Below, piece by piece: positions 27,768-34,710 of a stretch of DNA of 64,000 bases; position 1 is the stretch's first letter, and each line of letters starts with the position of its first letter. The stretch spans positions 6,200,001 through 6,264,000 of the forward strand of contig NZ_CP019420.1 in NCBI RefSeq assembly GCF_001984215.1, read 5' to 3'. This DNA is from Mycobacterium sp. MS1601 (GTDB lineage: Bacteria; Actinomycetota; Actinomycetes; Mycobacteriales; Mycobacteriaceae). A program made the translations under genes and the position numbers. Under the pieces are notes generated by a model. It did not search any database. It was not told where the DNA came from and was given only the letters and a program-made list of their open reading frames with translations.

Positions 27768-28778
27768 CAGCGTTCACCACGGCGCCGATACCGAGCTTTT
27801 CCTTGATCTTCTTCTCGATCTCGTTGGCCGTATCAGCGTTCTGCAACAGGAAGTTCCGGGCATTCTCCTTGCCCTGACCGAGCTGCTCACCGTCGTAGGT
27901 GAACCACGAGCCGGACTTGCGGATGAAGCCATGCTCCACGCCCATGTCGATGAGCGAACCTTCCGCGAGATGCCCTTGCCGTACAGGATGTCGAACTCGG
28001 CCTGCTTGAACGGCGGGGACACCTTGTTCTTGACGATCTTCACACGGGTGCGGTTACCCACGGCGTCGGTGCCGTCCTTGAGCGTCTCGATGCGGCGCAC
28101 ATCCATGCGGACCGACGCGTAGAACTTCAATGCCTTACCGCCCGTGGTGGTTTCGGGCGAGCCGAACATCACGCCGATCTTCTCGCGCAGCTGGTTGATG
28201 AAGATGGCGGTGGTACCGGAGTTGTTGAGTGCACCGGTGATCTTGCGCAGGGCCTGGCTCATCAGGCGAGCCTGCAGACCGACATGGCTGTCACCCATCT
28301 CGCCTTCGATCTCCGCACGCGGAACCAGGGCGGCCACCGAGTCGATGACCAGGATGTCCAGCGCTCCGGACCGGATCAGCATGTCGGCGATCTCGAGAGC
28401 CTGCTCACCGGTGTCCGGCTGGCTGACCAGCAGGGAATCGGTGTCGACGCCGAGCTTCTTGGCGTAGTCGGGATCCAGCGCGTGCTCAGCGTCGATGAAC
28501 GCTGCGATACCGCCGGCGGCCTGGGCGTTGGCGACCGCGTGCAGTGCCACGGTGGTCTTACCCGAGGATTCCGGGCCGTAGATCTCGATGACGCGGCCGC
28601 GGGGCAATCCGCCGATGCCCAGCGCCACGTCCAAGGCGATGGAGCCGGTGGGGATCACGGAGATGGGCTGACGAACCTCGTCGCCGAGGCGCATCACGGA
28701 ACCCTTACCGTGGCTCTTCTCAATCTGCGCGAGCGCGAGCTCTAGGGCTTTCTCGCGGTCCGGGGCCTGTGGCGCCAT
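27736..28778 (-). pseudogene. recA: Recombinase RecA, frameshifted near codon 271 (no intein)
   Basis: RecA forms ATP-dependent filaments for recombination and triggers LexA cleavage. Residues 1 to about 271 are normal, with Walker [10 protein letters not shown] (68-76), [28 protein letters not shown] and the DNA loop regions. After ILYGKGISR the frame is lost. The correct continuation ([19 protein letters not shown] to the C-terminus [12 protein letters not shown]) is present in another frame. One missing C at 27963-27964 (+ strand) explains it, and restoring it gives 347 residues. As read, the protein would end with about 63 wrong residues. There is no intein, unlike M. tuberculosis. A shortened C-run suggests a sequencing error, but a real mutation is possible. 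Confidence 0.93.
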
Positions 28779-28887
28779 GGTGATGCCTCTTTCGCTAGTC
28801 GTGTTCTCTGACCGGTGTAGGTCGATTGCTCGCGACGTTAGAGGGAGCCACCGACAAAACTTGGCGGTCGAACACTGACCACAGTAG

Positions 28888-28903
28888 ACGAACAGGTGTT
28901 CGA
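28888..28903. promoter_or_regulatory. LexA/SOS box upstream of recA
   Basis: ACGAACAGGTGTTCGA matches TCGAAC-N4-GTTCGA at 11 of 12 positions. It lies 110 bases before the recA start, leaving room for a promoter and an untranslated leader with AGAGG before ATG 28778. Confidence 0.85.
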
Positions 28904-28930
28904 TTCAAGCGGACACGCCGTGGAGAATGT

Positions 28931-29125
28931 TCACCACTGGTCGCGGGGCACATCAAAATCGGCACACAGGGCCCGCCACACGTCACGGGGGTCCACTCCG
29001 TCCTCGACGGCCTGCGCCGCGGTCCGACCTCCGATACCGGTGAGCACGTGGTCGACGAGTATCGACGCACCGCGCACAGTGCCGAACTGCGCATAGACCA
29101 GTTCGTGGAATTCGGTGAGCCGCAC
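28931..29125 (-). CDS. DUF3046 small protein (Rv2738c-like)
   Basis: This is a 64-residue acidic protein starting MRLTEFHELVYAQFGTVRGASILVDHVL, with the DUF3046 pattern PRDVWRALCADFDVP. It is found just upstream of recA across mycobacteria; the function is unknown. It begins ten bases after the glycosyltransferase stop and ends before the recA SOS box, so it is probably co-transcribed with the glycosyltransferase. Confidence 0.8.
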   Translation of the reverse strand: MRLTEFHELVYAQFGTVRGASILVDHVLTGIGGRTAAQAVEDGVDPRDVWRALCADFDVPRDQW

Positions 29126-29134
29126 CCCACCAAC

Positions 29135-30289
29135 CTACCCAAGAGCGTCCTGGCAGACCTGTACCGGATCAGCGACCCCGGCCGACGTCACACCGGCCGA
29201 CTGCGCGGCCCGCCGGTACCGGGACACGGAGAGCACCTCGCGGACGGCGGCCGCCAAGGTGTCGCCCGCCAGCGGCCGGATCAGCTGCCCACTACCTTGT
29301 CGCACAACACGATTGGCGATCTCCCACTGGTCCCCGCCGCCGGGCACCACCACCATCGGCACACCCGCCAGCAACGTCTTGGACACCGTTCCGTGGCCGC
29401 CACCGCAGATCATCAGATCCGCCTGGGACAGCAGTTCATCCTGGCGGCCCAACCCCGCCACCGCCCACGGCGGCAGCTTCAGTTCACCACCGAGCCAGGA
29501 CACCGCCACGCGGGATCCCGCCGGCAACGCCTCCCCCGGCACCAGCACCTCGACGACCAGCTCGGCCAGCCCCTGGGTGCCGGTGGAGGCCGTCGACGGC
29601 GCCACCACGATCAGCGGCCCATCACCCGGCGGCACCGCCAGCGACTGCGATGTCGGCTCGAAGTGCAGCGGCCCGACGATGACGGCCTCCTCCGGCCAGT
29701 CCGGTCTGGGCACCTCGAGAGCGGGGAGCGTGGCGATCAGTCGTCGCAGCGGGCCGGGGTCGTGGGCGGGCAGTCCGATCCCGGCGCGGGCGTGCGCACG
29801 CTGTCGCAGGCCCTGATTCCACGATCTCGCCGTCAATGCCCGCATCGTCGCGTCCCGGACCCGGCCCCGCAGCCCGGTACCGGGTGCCAGCCCACTTCCG
29901 ATGGGCGGCAGGCCAATCGATGGCCGATACAGCGGGTGGGGGTTCAGTTCGATCCACGGGATGCCCAGCAGTTCGGCGGCCATGCCACCACAGGCGGTGA
30001 TGACGTCGGAGACCACCAGGTCGAACGCGCGCAGCCGGTCGAGGTTCAGGACCGCCATCCGCGCCGCGCGACGATGGATCTTGGCACCGGCGTCCAGGTC
30101 GTTGTCGGCCGGGTCGGGATCCAACCCGAGCAACTCGGCCGCATCGAGTCCTGCCGATGCCGCCGTGGACAGCCACGCCACCCCGGTGAACAGCACCGGC
30201 GTGTGACCGGCGGCCTGGAACCGCAGGCACAGGGCGATGGCCGGGAACGCGTGCCCGGGATCAGGGCCGGCGACCACCGCAACACGCAT
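29135..30289 (-). CDS. Glycosyltransferase, GT1 / UGT-like (Rv2739c-like)
   Basis: The 384-residue enzyme has a GT-B fold. The N-terminal acceptor domain (AVVAGPDPGHAFPAIALCLRFQAAGHTPVLFTG) is followed by a donor domain with a shortened UGT signature (LMICGGGHGTVSKTLLAGVPMVVVPGGGDQWEIANRVV). Such enzymes transfer sugars from nucleotide donors to lipids or small molecules. Donor and acceptor are not predictable. It has no membrane segment. It is divergent from ephG, with 41 bases between the starts. Confidence 0.86.
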   Translation of the reverse strand: MRVAVVAGPDPGHAFPAIALCLRFQAAGHTPVLFTGVAWLSTAASAGLDAAELLGLDPDPADNDLDAGAKIHRRAARMAVLNLDRLRAFDLVVSDVITACGGMAAELLGIPWIELNPHPLYRPSIGLPPIGSGLAPGTGLRGRVRDATMRALTARSWNQGLRQRAHARAGIGLPAHDPGPLRRLIATLPALEVPRPDWPEEAVIVGPLHFEPTSQSLAVPPGDGPLIVVAPSTASTGTQGLAELVVEVLVPGEALPAGSRVAVSWLGGELKLPPWAVAGLGRQDELLSQADLMICGGGHGTVSKTLLAGVPMVVVPGGGDQWEIANRVVRQGSGQLIRPLAGDTLAAAVREVLSVSRYRRAAQSAGVTSAGVADPVQVCQDALG

Positions 30290-30330
30290 TGGCCTACCCT
30301 GTCATACTCCTGATACGTAGGCTCAAGACC

Positions 30331-30759
30331 ATGACCTCGCCGATCACCGACTCCAACATCACCACCGTGGAGCGGTTCCTCAACTCGTTGCGCGACAAGG
30401 ACCTCGACACCGCGGACAGTCTGCTCGCCGACGATCTCGTGTACCAGAATGTCGGCTTCCCGACCATCCACGGCCGGCGGCGGGCCATCAAGTTGTTCCG
30501 TGGGATGCAGCGACCCAGCATGGGCTTCGACGTCAAGGTCCACCGCATCGCCGCCGACGGGGACACCGTGCTCAACGAGCGCACCGACGTCCTGGTGTTC
30601 GGTCCGCTGCGGCTGGTGTTCTGGGTGTGCGGCGTGTTCGAGGTGCACGACGGACGAATCACGTTGTGGCGCGACTACTTCGACAACCTGGACTTCGCCA
30701 AGGCACTGGTGCGCGGCGTCGCGGCCATCGCAGTGCCGTCGTTGCAGCGGAAGTTCTAG
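30331..30759 (+). CDS. ephG: Limonene-1,2-epoxide hydrolase family protein
   Basis: The 142-residue protein is of the limonene-epoxide-hydrolase type (SnoaL-like fold) and is the counterpart of Rv2740/EphG. The family uses an Asp-Arg-Asp triad. Candidate residues lie in SLLADDLVYQNVGFPTIHGRRRAI, ERTDVLVF and WRDYFDNLDF. The C-terminus is a hydrophobic helix. ATG 30331 is chosen because TAGGCT (30318-30323) ends seven bases before it, giving a leaderless start; an earlier in-frame codon would overlap this promoter. Confidence 0.85.
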   Translation: MTSPITDSNITTVERFLNSLRDKDLDTADSLLADDLVYQNVGFPTIHGRRRAIKLFRGMQRPSMGFDVKVHRIAADGDTVLNERTDVLVFGPLRLVFWVCGVFEVHDGRITLWRDYFDNLDFAKALVRGVAAIAVPSLQRKF

Positions 30760-30767
30760 GTCCTCTG

Positions 30768-30817
30768 TAGCTCGGCCCGCTCTCCCCCTCGCTCCGCCCG
30801 CATCGGCGACCGAGCTA
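30768..30817. terminator. Candidate bidirectional terminator between ephG and pspM
   Basis: TAGCTCGG (30768-30775) and CCGAGCTA (30810-30817) form an 8-bp inverted repeat with a 34-base loop, between two convergent genes. CCTCTGTA recurs on both sides. The long loop makes this a weaker candidate than the other hairpins. Confidence 0.35.
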
Positions 30818-30829
30818 GGCCCTCTGTAC

Positions 30830-31654
30830 CTAGGCCCCGCGCGCCCGATTCACCTGGCCGAGCTCGTCGAACGCATGGGCCCAGCCCAGCAGACGGTCGG
30901 TGGCGGTGCCCAACTGCTCGCGGTAGCGCTGCTGTGACATGGGCGAGATCGGCATGGATCCGCCGTTGGCCGACGACACCAGTTGCGCTGCGGCGGTAAC
31001 CATTTCGTTGTACTGCCGCACCCCGTGGCCCAGCTGCGCGGTGAACGCGTTGATGGTGGGCACCAGATAGTCGCGGGCGTGCGGCGAGTTCTTCACCGTC
31101 CGCTCCATCGACACCACCTCATCGGAGGTGGCCATCATGGTGGCGGTGGTCTGATTGGCGGCCTCGGTGAGCTCGCGGATCTCCTCCGGCGGCAGCAGCT
31201 GACCCCGTTCGATCACGCCGATCAACGACATCAGCCCACGCTCGGACGCGCCGAGCGCCGACATCGCCGGACGTGCCGCCGATCCCGGCGGTGGAAGCCT
31301 ACGTGTGCTGGCCGGCCGCTGCACCGGCAGCGGGGTGGCCCGCAGGAAGCGGTAGCGCAGGAAGAACAGGGTGGCCGGGAAGGCGGCGCCCGCCGCGATG
31401 ACGCCGGTGATGATCAGACCCCACACCGGCGTGCTCCACGCCGCCAGCAGTGCGGTCACCAGAATCCAGAACACCGACGAGAAGGTGAAGAACACCGCCA
31501 ACCGCAGCGCCCACTTACGTTTGCGCAGTTGTCTGGCCCGCGGATCTGCCGCCAGGCTCAGCCGGTGTGCCACCACGTCGGCTGCCTCGCTGGCGGAGTC
31601 AAGCCCCCGCTGCAGCAACGAACCCCACTGCCGGGAGAACGGCTTGACCGCCAC
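30830..31654 (-). CDS. pspM: Psp-system membrane protein PspM (Rv2743c-like)
   Basis: The 274-residue protein follows pspA directly. Two membrane helices are at about residues 45-90 (LAVFFTFSSVFWILVTALLAAW; GLIITGVIAAGAAFPATLFFL). A long soluble region has helical segments after them. In M. tuberculosis PspM docks PspA to the membrane. GTG 31654 has an AAGGGGG site seven bases upstream and lies 14 bases after the pspA stop. The fourth gene of the M. tuberculosis operon (Rv2742c, PspN) is absent here; convergent ephG occupies that side. Confidence 0.82.
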   Translation of the reverse strand: MAVKPFSRQWGSLLQRGLDSASEAADVVAHRLSLAADPRARQLRKRKWALRLAVFFTFSSVFWILVTALLAAWSTPVWGLIITGVIAAGAAFPATLFFLRYRFLRATPLPVQRPASTRRLPPPGSAARPAMSALGASERGLMSLIGVIERGQLLPPEEIRELTEAANQTTATMMATSDEVVSMERTVKNSPHARDYLVPTINAFTAQLGHGVRQYNEMVTAAAQLVSSANGGSMPISPMSQQRYREQLGTATDRLLGWAHAFDELGQVNRARGA

Positions 31655-31667
31655 GATGATCCCCCTT

Positions 31668-32474
31668 CTACTGGCCGAGCGGATTCTCGGGAGTGGCCTG
31701 AGCAGGAGTAGCCGGAGTAGCAGCGGCATCGGTGGGACCCGCGGTCAGGGCATCACCACGCATCGAGGCGCGGATCTGCTCCAGGCGCGAATGTCCCGCC
31801 ATCTGGACGCTGGCCTGCTGCACTTCCAGCATCCGGCCCTGCACGGAGTTCTGTGCCAGTTCGGCCTCGCCCATGGCGTTGGCGTAACGGCGCTCGATCT
31901 TGTCGCGCACCTCGTCCAAGCTCGGGGTGTTACCCGGGGCAGCCAGGTCACTCATCGACCGCAGCGACGCGCTGACCTGCTCCTGCATCTTGGCCTGCTC
32001 CAGCTGTGAGAGCAGCTTGGTGCGCTCGGCGATCTTGGTCTGCAGCATCATGGCGTTCTGCTCCACGGCCTTCTTGGCCTGCGCGGCGGCCTGCAGCGAC
32101 TGGTCGTGCAACCCCTTGAGGTCCTCGACGCTCTGCTCGGCGGTGACCAACTGCGCGGCGAACGCCTCGGCGGCGTTGGTGTACTCGGTGGCCTTGGCCG
32201 AATCACCGCTGGCGACGGCCTGGTCGGCCAGGGTGAGGGCCTGTCGCACATTGGCCTGCAGCTTCTCGATGTCAGCGAGCTGGCGATTGAGCCGCATCTC
32301 GAGCTGACGCTGGTTGCCGATCACCTGGGCGGCCTGTTGGGTCAGCGCCTGATGGGTGCGCTGAGCTTCCTCGATGGCCTGCTGGATCTGGACCTTGGGG
32401 TCGGCGTGCTCGTCGATCTTGGAGTTGAACAGCGCCATCAGGTAGCGCCACGCCTTCACGAACGGATTTGCCAT
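31668..32474 (-). CDS. pspA: Phage shock protein A homologue (35-kDa antigen)
   Basis: The 268-residue PspA/IM30 protein is almost entirely helical coiled coil, from the amphipathic N-terminal helix [23 protein letters not shown] to about residue 230. An Ala/Pro/Thr-rich tail follows. ESCRT-III-like PspA proteins assemble on stressed membranes and, in mycobacteria, bind ClgR and PspM. It lies between clgR and pspM on the same strand, in the envelope-stress operon. Confidence 0.93.
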   Translation of the reverse strand: MANPFVKAWRYLMALFNSKIDEHADPKVQIQQAIEEAQRTHQALTQQAAQVIGNQRQLEMRLNRQLADIEKLQANVRQALTLADQAVASGDSAKATEYTNAAEAFAAQLVTAEQSVEDLKGLHDQSLQAAAQAKKAVEQNAMMLQTKIAERTKLLSQLEQAKMQEQVSASLRSMSDLAAPGNTPSLDEVRDKIERRYANAMGEAELAQNSVQGRMLEVQQASVQMAGHSRLEQIRASMRGDALTAGPTDAAATPATPAQATPENPLGQ

Positions 32475-32579
32475 TGGGTTCGTTCCGCCTTCGTTTCGTC
32501 GTCGCCATAGTCAAGCTGCGTGGCCCTCACACCGAGAGCATGTGCCTGGAGCCCAATTTATCTGCTCGGCACGCCTTGC

Positions 32580-32600
32580 CACACCCCTGCACGGGGTGCG
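32580..32600. terminator. Hairpin in the clgR-pspA gap
   Basis: CACCCC and GGGGTG arms around a five-base loop, with flanking GCC/GGC complementarity, sit just after the clgR stop inside the operon. It may attenuate read-through or protect transcript ends. Confidence 0.35.
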
Positions 32601-32617
32601 GCGTCAAATTTCCGCGA

Positions 32618-32938
32618 TCAGGCCACAGCCATGCTGGCGACCGGCGGGATCACGACCTTGGTGCTGGCGTCGATGTTTGTGGTGACCGATCCGGCCAGCG
32701 CCTCGTGGCGCGCCAACCGCTCACCGGCATCGATGAGAACCCGCGAGAGCGGCACATCGAGTGCGGAGCAGATGGCACTGAGCAGTTCTGAAGACGCTTC
32801 CTTACGACCGCGCTCGACCTCGGAGAGATAACCGAGGCTCACCATCGCCGCATCGGACACCTCACGCAGGGTCCGGCCCTGCGATGTCCGGGCACGACGG
32901 AGCACATCGCCAACGACCTCACGCAGCAGTGCCGACAT
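32618..32938 (-). CDS. clgR: Transcriptional activator ClgR
   Basis: The 106-residue protein has an XRE-type helix-turn-helix ([43 protein letters not shown]). ClgR activates clp protease genes and the psp operon in actinobacteria and is itself turned over by Clp proteases. The C-terminus is non-polar (PPVASMAVA), compatible with a degron. A strong AAGGAGAG ribosome site precedes ATG 32938. It heads the clgR-pspA-pspM operon and has a SigE-type promoter. Confidence 0.93.
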   Translation of the reverse strand: MSALLREVVGDVLRRARTSQGRTLREVSDAAMVSLGYLSEVERGRKEASSELLSAICSALDVPLSRVLIDAGERLARHEALAGSVTTNIDASTKVVIPPVASMAVA

Positions 32939-32977
32939 CGCGCTCTCCTTCGTTTCGTATCAAGTGTCTTCAAGATG

Positions 32978-33004
32978 AACGTCATCAACGGCGGAGATGG
33001 TTCC
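32978..33004 (-). promoter_or_regulatory. SigE-type promoter of clgR
   Basis: On the minus strand GGAACC (32999-33004) and CGTT (32978-32981) are separated by 17 bases, the classic -35/-10 of SigE/SigH-class ECF sigma factors. It is 40 bases before the clgR start, in line with known SigE control of clgR in M. tuberculosis. Confidence 0.7.
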
Positions 33005-33022
33005 CACTCGCCATGACAGATG

Positions 33023-33523
33023 TCAGATGTCACCGATTCGCGCCAGCAGCGCCACGATCGCTCGGTGCACCGACGCCTGACGGATCTCCCAACGCCCGCC
33101 GGCCAGATGCAGTTCCTCGGCGTCACAGCCGTCGGGGCCCGCCAACCCGAGGAACACCGTGCCGACGGCGTGGCCGCCGTGGGGCTCTGGGCCTGCGACG
33201 CCGGTCAGCCCCAGCCCCCAGGTGGTTGCGCACCGCTGACGGGCGCCGGTTGCCATCTCGCGCGCCGTCTCGGCGGCCACCGGTCCGACGGTGGCCAGCA
33301 CCAACGGGTCGACGCCCGCCAACGCGATCTTGGTGGCTTCGGTGTAAGTGATCAGCCCGCCCAGAAGCACAGCGCTGGCTCCGGGCACCCCGGCCAGCGT
33401 GCCCGCCAGCAGCCCGGCGGTCAGAGACTCGCAGGTTGCCAGGGTCTGCCCGCGAGCGGTCAGCCCCGCGACCAGTGCGTGGGCGTCGGCACCGGCGTGG
33501 TCAACGAGCAGCGGATCGGGCAC
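33023..33523 (-). CDS. pncC: CinA-C domain protein / nicotinamide-nucleotide amidohydrolase
   Basis: The protein of about 166 residues is a stand-alone CinA C-terminal domain (TLATCESLTAGLLAGTLAGVPGASAVLLGGLITY; WGLGLTGVAGPEPHGGHAVGTVFLGL). This family deamidates NMN to nicotinate mononucleotide for NAD recycling. GTG 33523 (MPDPLLVDHAG) overlaps the 3' end of pgsA3 by 23 bases in another frame, indicating coupling. The clgR promoter lies immediately beyond its stop. Confidence 0.87.
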   Translation of the reverse strand: MPDPLLVDHAGADAHALVAGLTARGQTLATCESLTAGLLAGTLAGVPGASAVLLGGLITYTEATKIALAGVDPLVLATVGPVAAETAREMATGARQRCATTWGLGLTGVAGPEPHGGHAVGTVFLGLAGPDGCDAEELHLAGGRWEIRQASVHRAIVALLARIGDI

Positions 33524-34103
33524 GAGCCCCCCGCACCGCCGAGACGGCATAGTCGAGGCCGGTGAGCACCGTCAGCGCCAGCGCCGCCCACATGATCATC
33601 CATGCACCCGAATGCCAGGCGCCGGACAGCGGAAGGATGAACAGACCGATCGCCACCGCCTGGACCAGGGTCTTCAGCTTCCCGCCGCGACTGGCCGGGA
33701 TGACTCCGTGGCGGATGACGGCCAGCCGCAGCACGGTGACGCCGATTTCGCGGAAGAGGATGATCAGCGTCAGCCACCAGGGCAGGTCACCCAGCATCGA
33801 GAGCCCGATCAGCGCCGCACCGATCAGCATCTTGTCGGCGATGGGGTCGGCGAGCTTGCCGAACTCCGTCACCAGGTCGTATCGGCGCGCCAGGTAGCCG
33901 TCCAGGTGGTCGGTGATGACGGCAGTGGCGAAGATCACGAAAGCGGTTATCCGACTGGCGGTCTCGTGACCGTCACCGGCGAAGAGCACCAGCAGGAAGA
34001 CCGGGACGAGCACCAACCGGAATCCGGTGAGGATATTCGCGATGTTGGCGACTCTTACGCGCCGGACCGCTGGCGGCGTTTCTGAAGGGTCCGACACCGA
34101 CAC
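33501..34103 (-). CDS. pgsA3: CDP-alcohol phosphatidyltransferase (PgsA3-like)
   Basis: This is an integral membrane enzyme of phospholipid synthesis, probably phosphatidylglycerophosphate synthase type. The hallmark D-x2-D-G-x2-A-R-x8-G-x3-D-x3-D is complete (DHLDGYLARRYDLVTEFGKLADPIAD). About five helices flank it. Two in-frame GTGs at 34103 and 34097 are possible starts. The first gives 200 residues. The frame continues upstream but antisense to argA and without coding character. Confidence 0.9.
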   Translation of the reverse strand: MSVSDPSETPPAVRRVRVANIANILTGFRLVLVPVFLLVLFAGDGHETASRITAFVIFATAVITDHLDGYLARRYDLVTEFGKLADPIADKMLIGAALIGLSMLGDLPWWLTLIILFREIGVTVLRLAVIRHGVIPASRGGKLKTLVQAVAIGLFILPLSGAWHSGAWMIMWAALALTVLTGLDYAVSAVRGARARSAAR

Positions 34104-34151
34104 AGAATATCGTTTGGCATCGGCGGCCCTTGCAGCCGATACTCTCGTCCC

Positions 34152-34649
34152 GTGGACGGACTGACCGTACGCCGGGCGCGTACCTCGGATGTTCCGGCGA
34201 TCAAACACCTGGTCGACACCTATGCCGGCAAGATCCTGCTGGAGAAGAACCTGGTCACGCTGTACGAGGCGGTCCAGGAATTCTGGGTGGCCGAACGCGA
34301 CGGCGAGATCATCGGCTGCGGCGCGCTGCACGTACTGTGGTCGGATCTCGGCGAGGTCCGCACTGTCGCGGTGCATCCGAAGGTCAAGGGCCACGGCGTC
34401 GGGCATCAGATCGTCACACAGCTGCTGGCGGTGGCACGCGAGCTGCAGTTGCAGCGGGTGTTCGTGCTCACGTTCGAAACGGAATTCTTCGGCAGGCACG
34501 GGTTCACCGAAATCGAGGGCACCCCGGTGACGGCCGAGGTCTACGAGGAGATGTGCCGTTCCTACGATGTGGGTGTCGCGGAGTTCCTGGACCTGTCCTA
34601 TGTGAAGCCGAACATCCTCGGCAACACCCGCATGCTGCGCATCCTCTAG
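34152..34649 (+). CDS. argA: Amino-acid N-acetyltransferase (ArgA-type, Rv2747-like)
   Basis: The 165-residue GNAT enzyme acetylates glutamate (or glutamine) as the first step of arginine synthesis. The acetyl-CoA site is VHPKVKGHGVGHQIVTQLL; the GNAT C-terminal part is FGRHGFTEIEGTPV. It is a minimal ArgA without the kinase-like domain, as in mycobacteria. GTG 34152 sits eight bases after GATACT (34138-34143), so a leaderless mRNA is likely. It is divergent from pgsA3 and convergent with ftsK. Confidence 0.9.
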   Translation: MDGLTVRRARTSDVPAIKHLVDTYAGKILLEKNLVTLYEAVQEFWVAERDGEIIGCGALHVLWSDLGEVRTVAVHPKVKGHGVGHQIVTQLLAVARELQLQRVFVLTFETEFFGRHGFTEIEGTPVTAEVYEEMCRSYDVGVAEFLDLSYVKPNILGNTRMLRIL

Positions 34650-34708
34650 TCGAGACAGAACTCAGTCGACGGATTCGTCAAAATCCGTCGACTGAGCTCC
34701 GTCTCGAC
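34649..34708. terminator. 27-bp hairpin, bidirectional terminator of argA and ftsK
   Basis: Arms 34649-34675 and 34682-34708 are complementary at 25 of 27 positions, with a six-base loop. The left arm overlaps the last base of the argA stop. The ftsK stop is three bases beyond the right arm. There is no U-tract. It is far longer than needed for termination. Confidence 0.8.
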
Positions 34709-34710
34709 CG

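Noticed and set aside
27736..28778. Intein in recA
   Set aside because: The nucleotide-binding core runs without insertion from Walker A to the C-terminal region; only a one-base frameshift interrupts it.
30768..30830. Remnant of pspN (Rv2742c) between ephG and pspM
   Set aside because: Only about 70 bases separate the two genes and they hold inverted repeats, not coding sequence.
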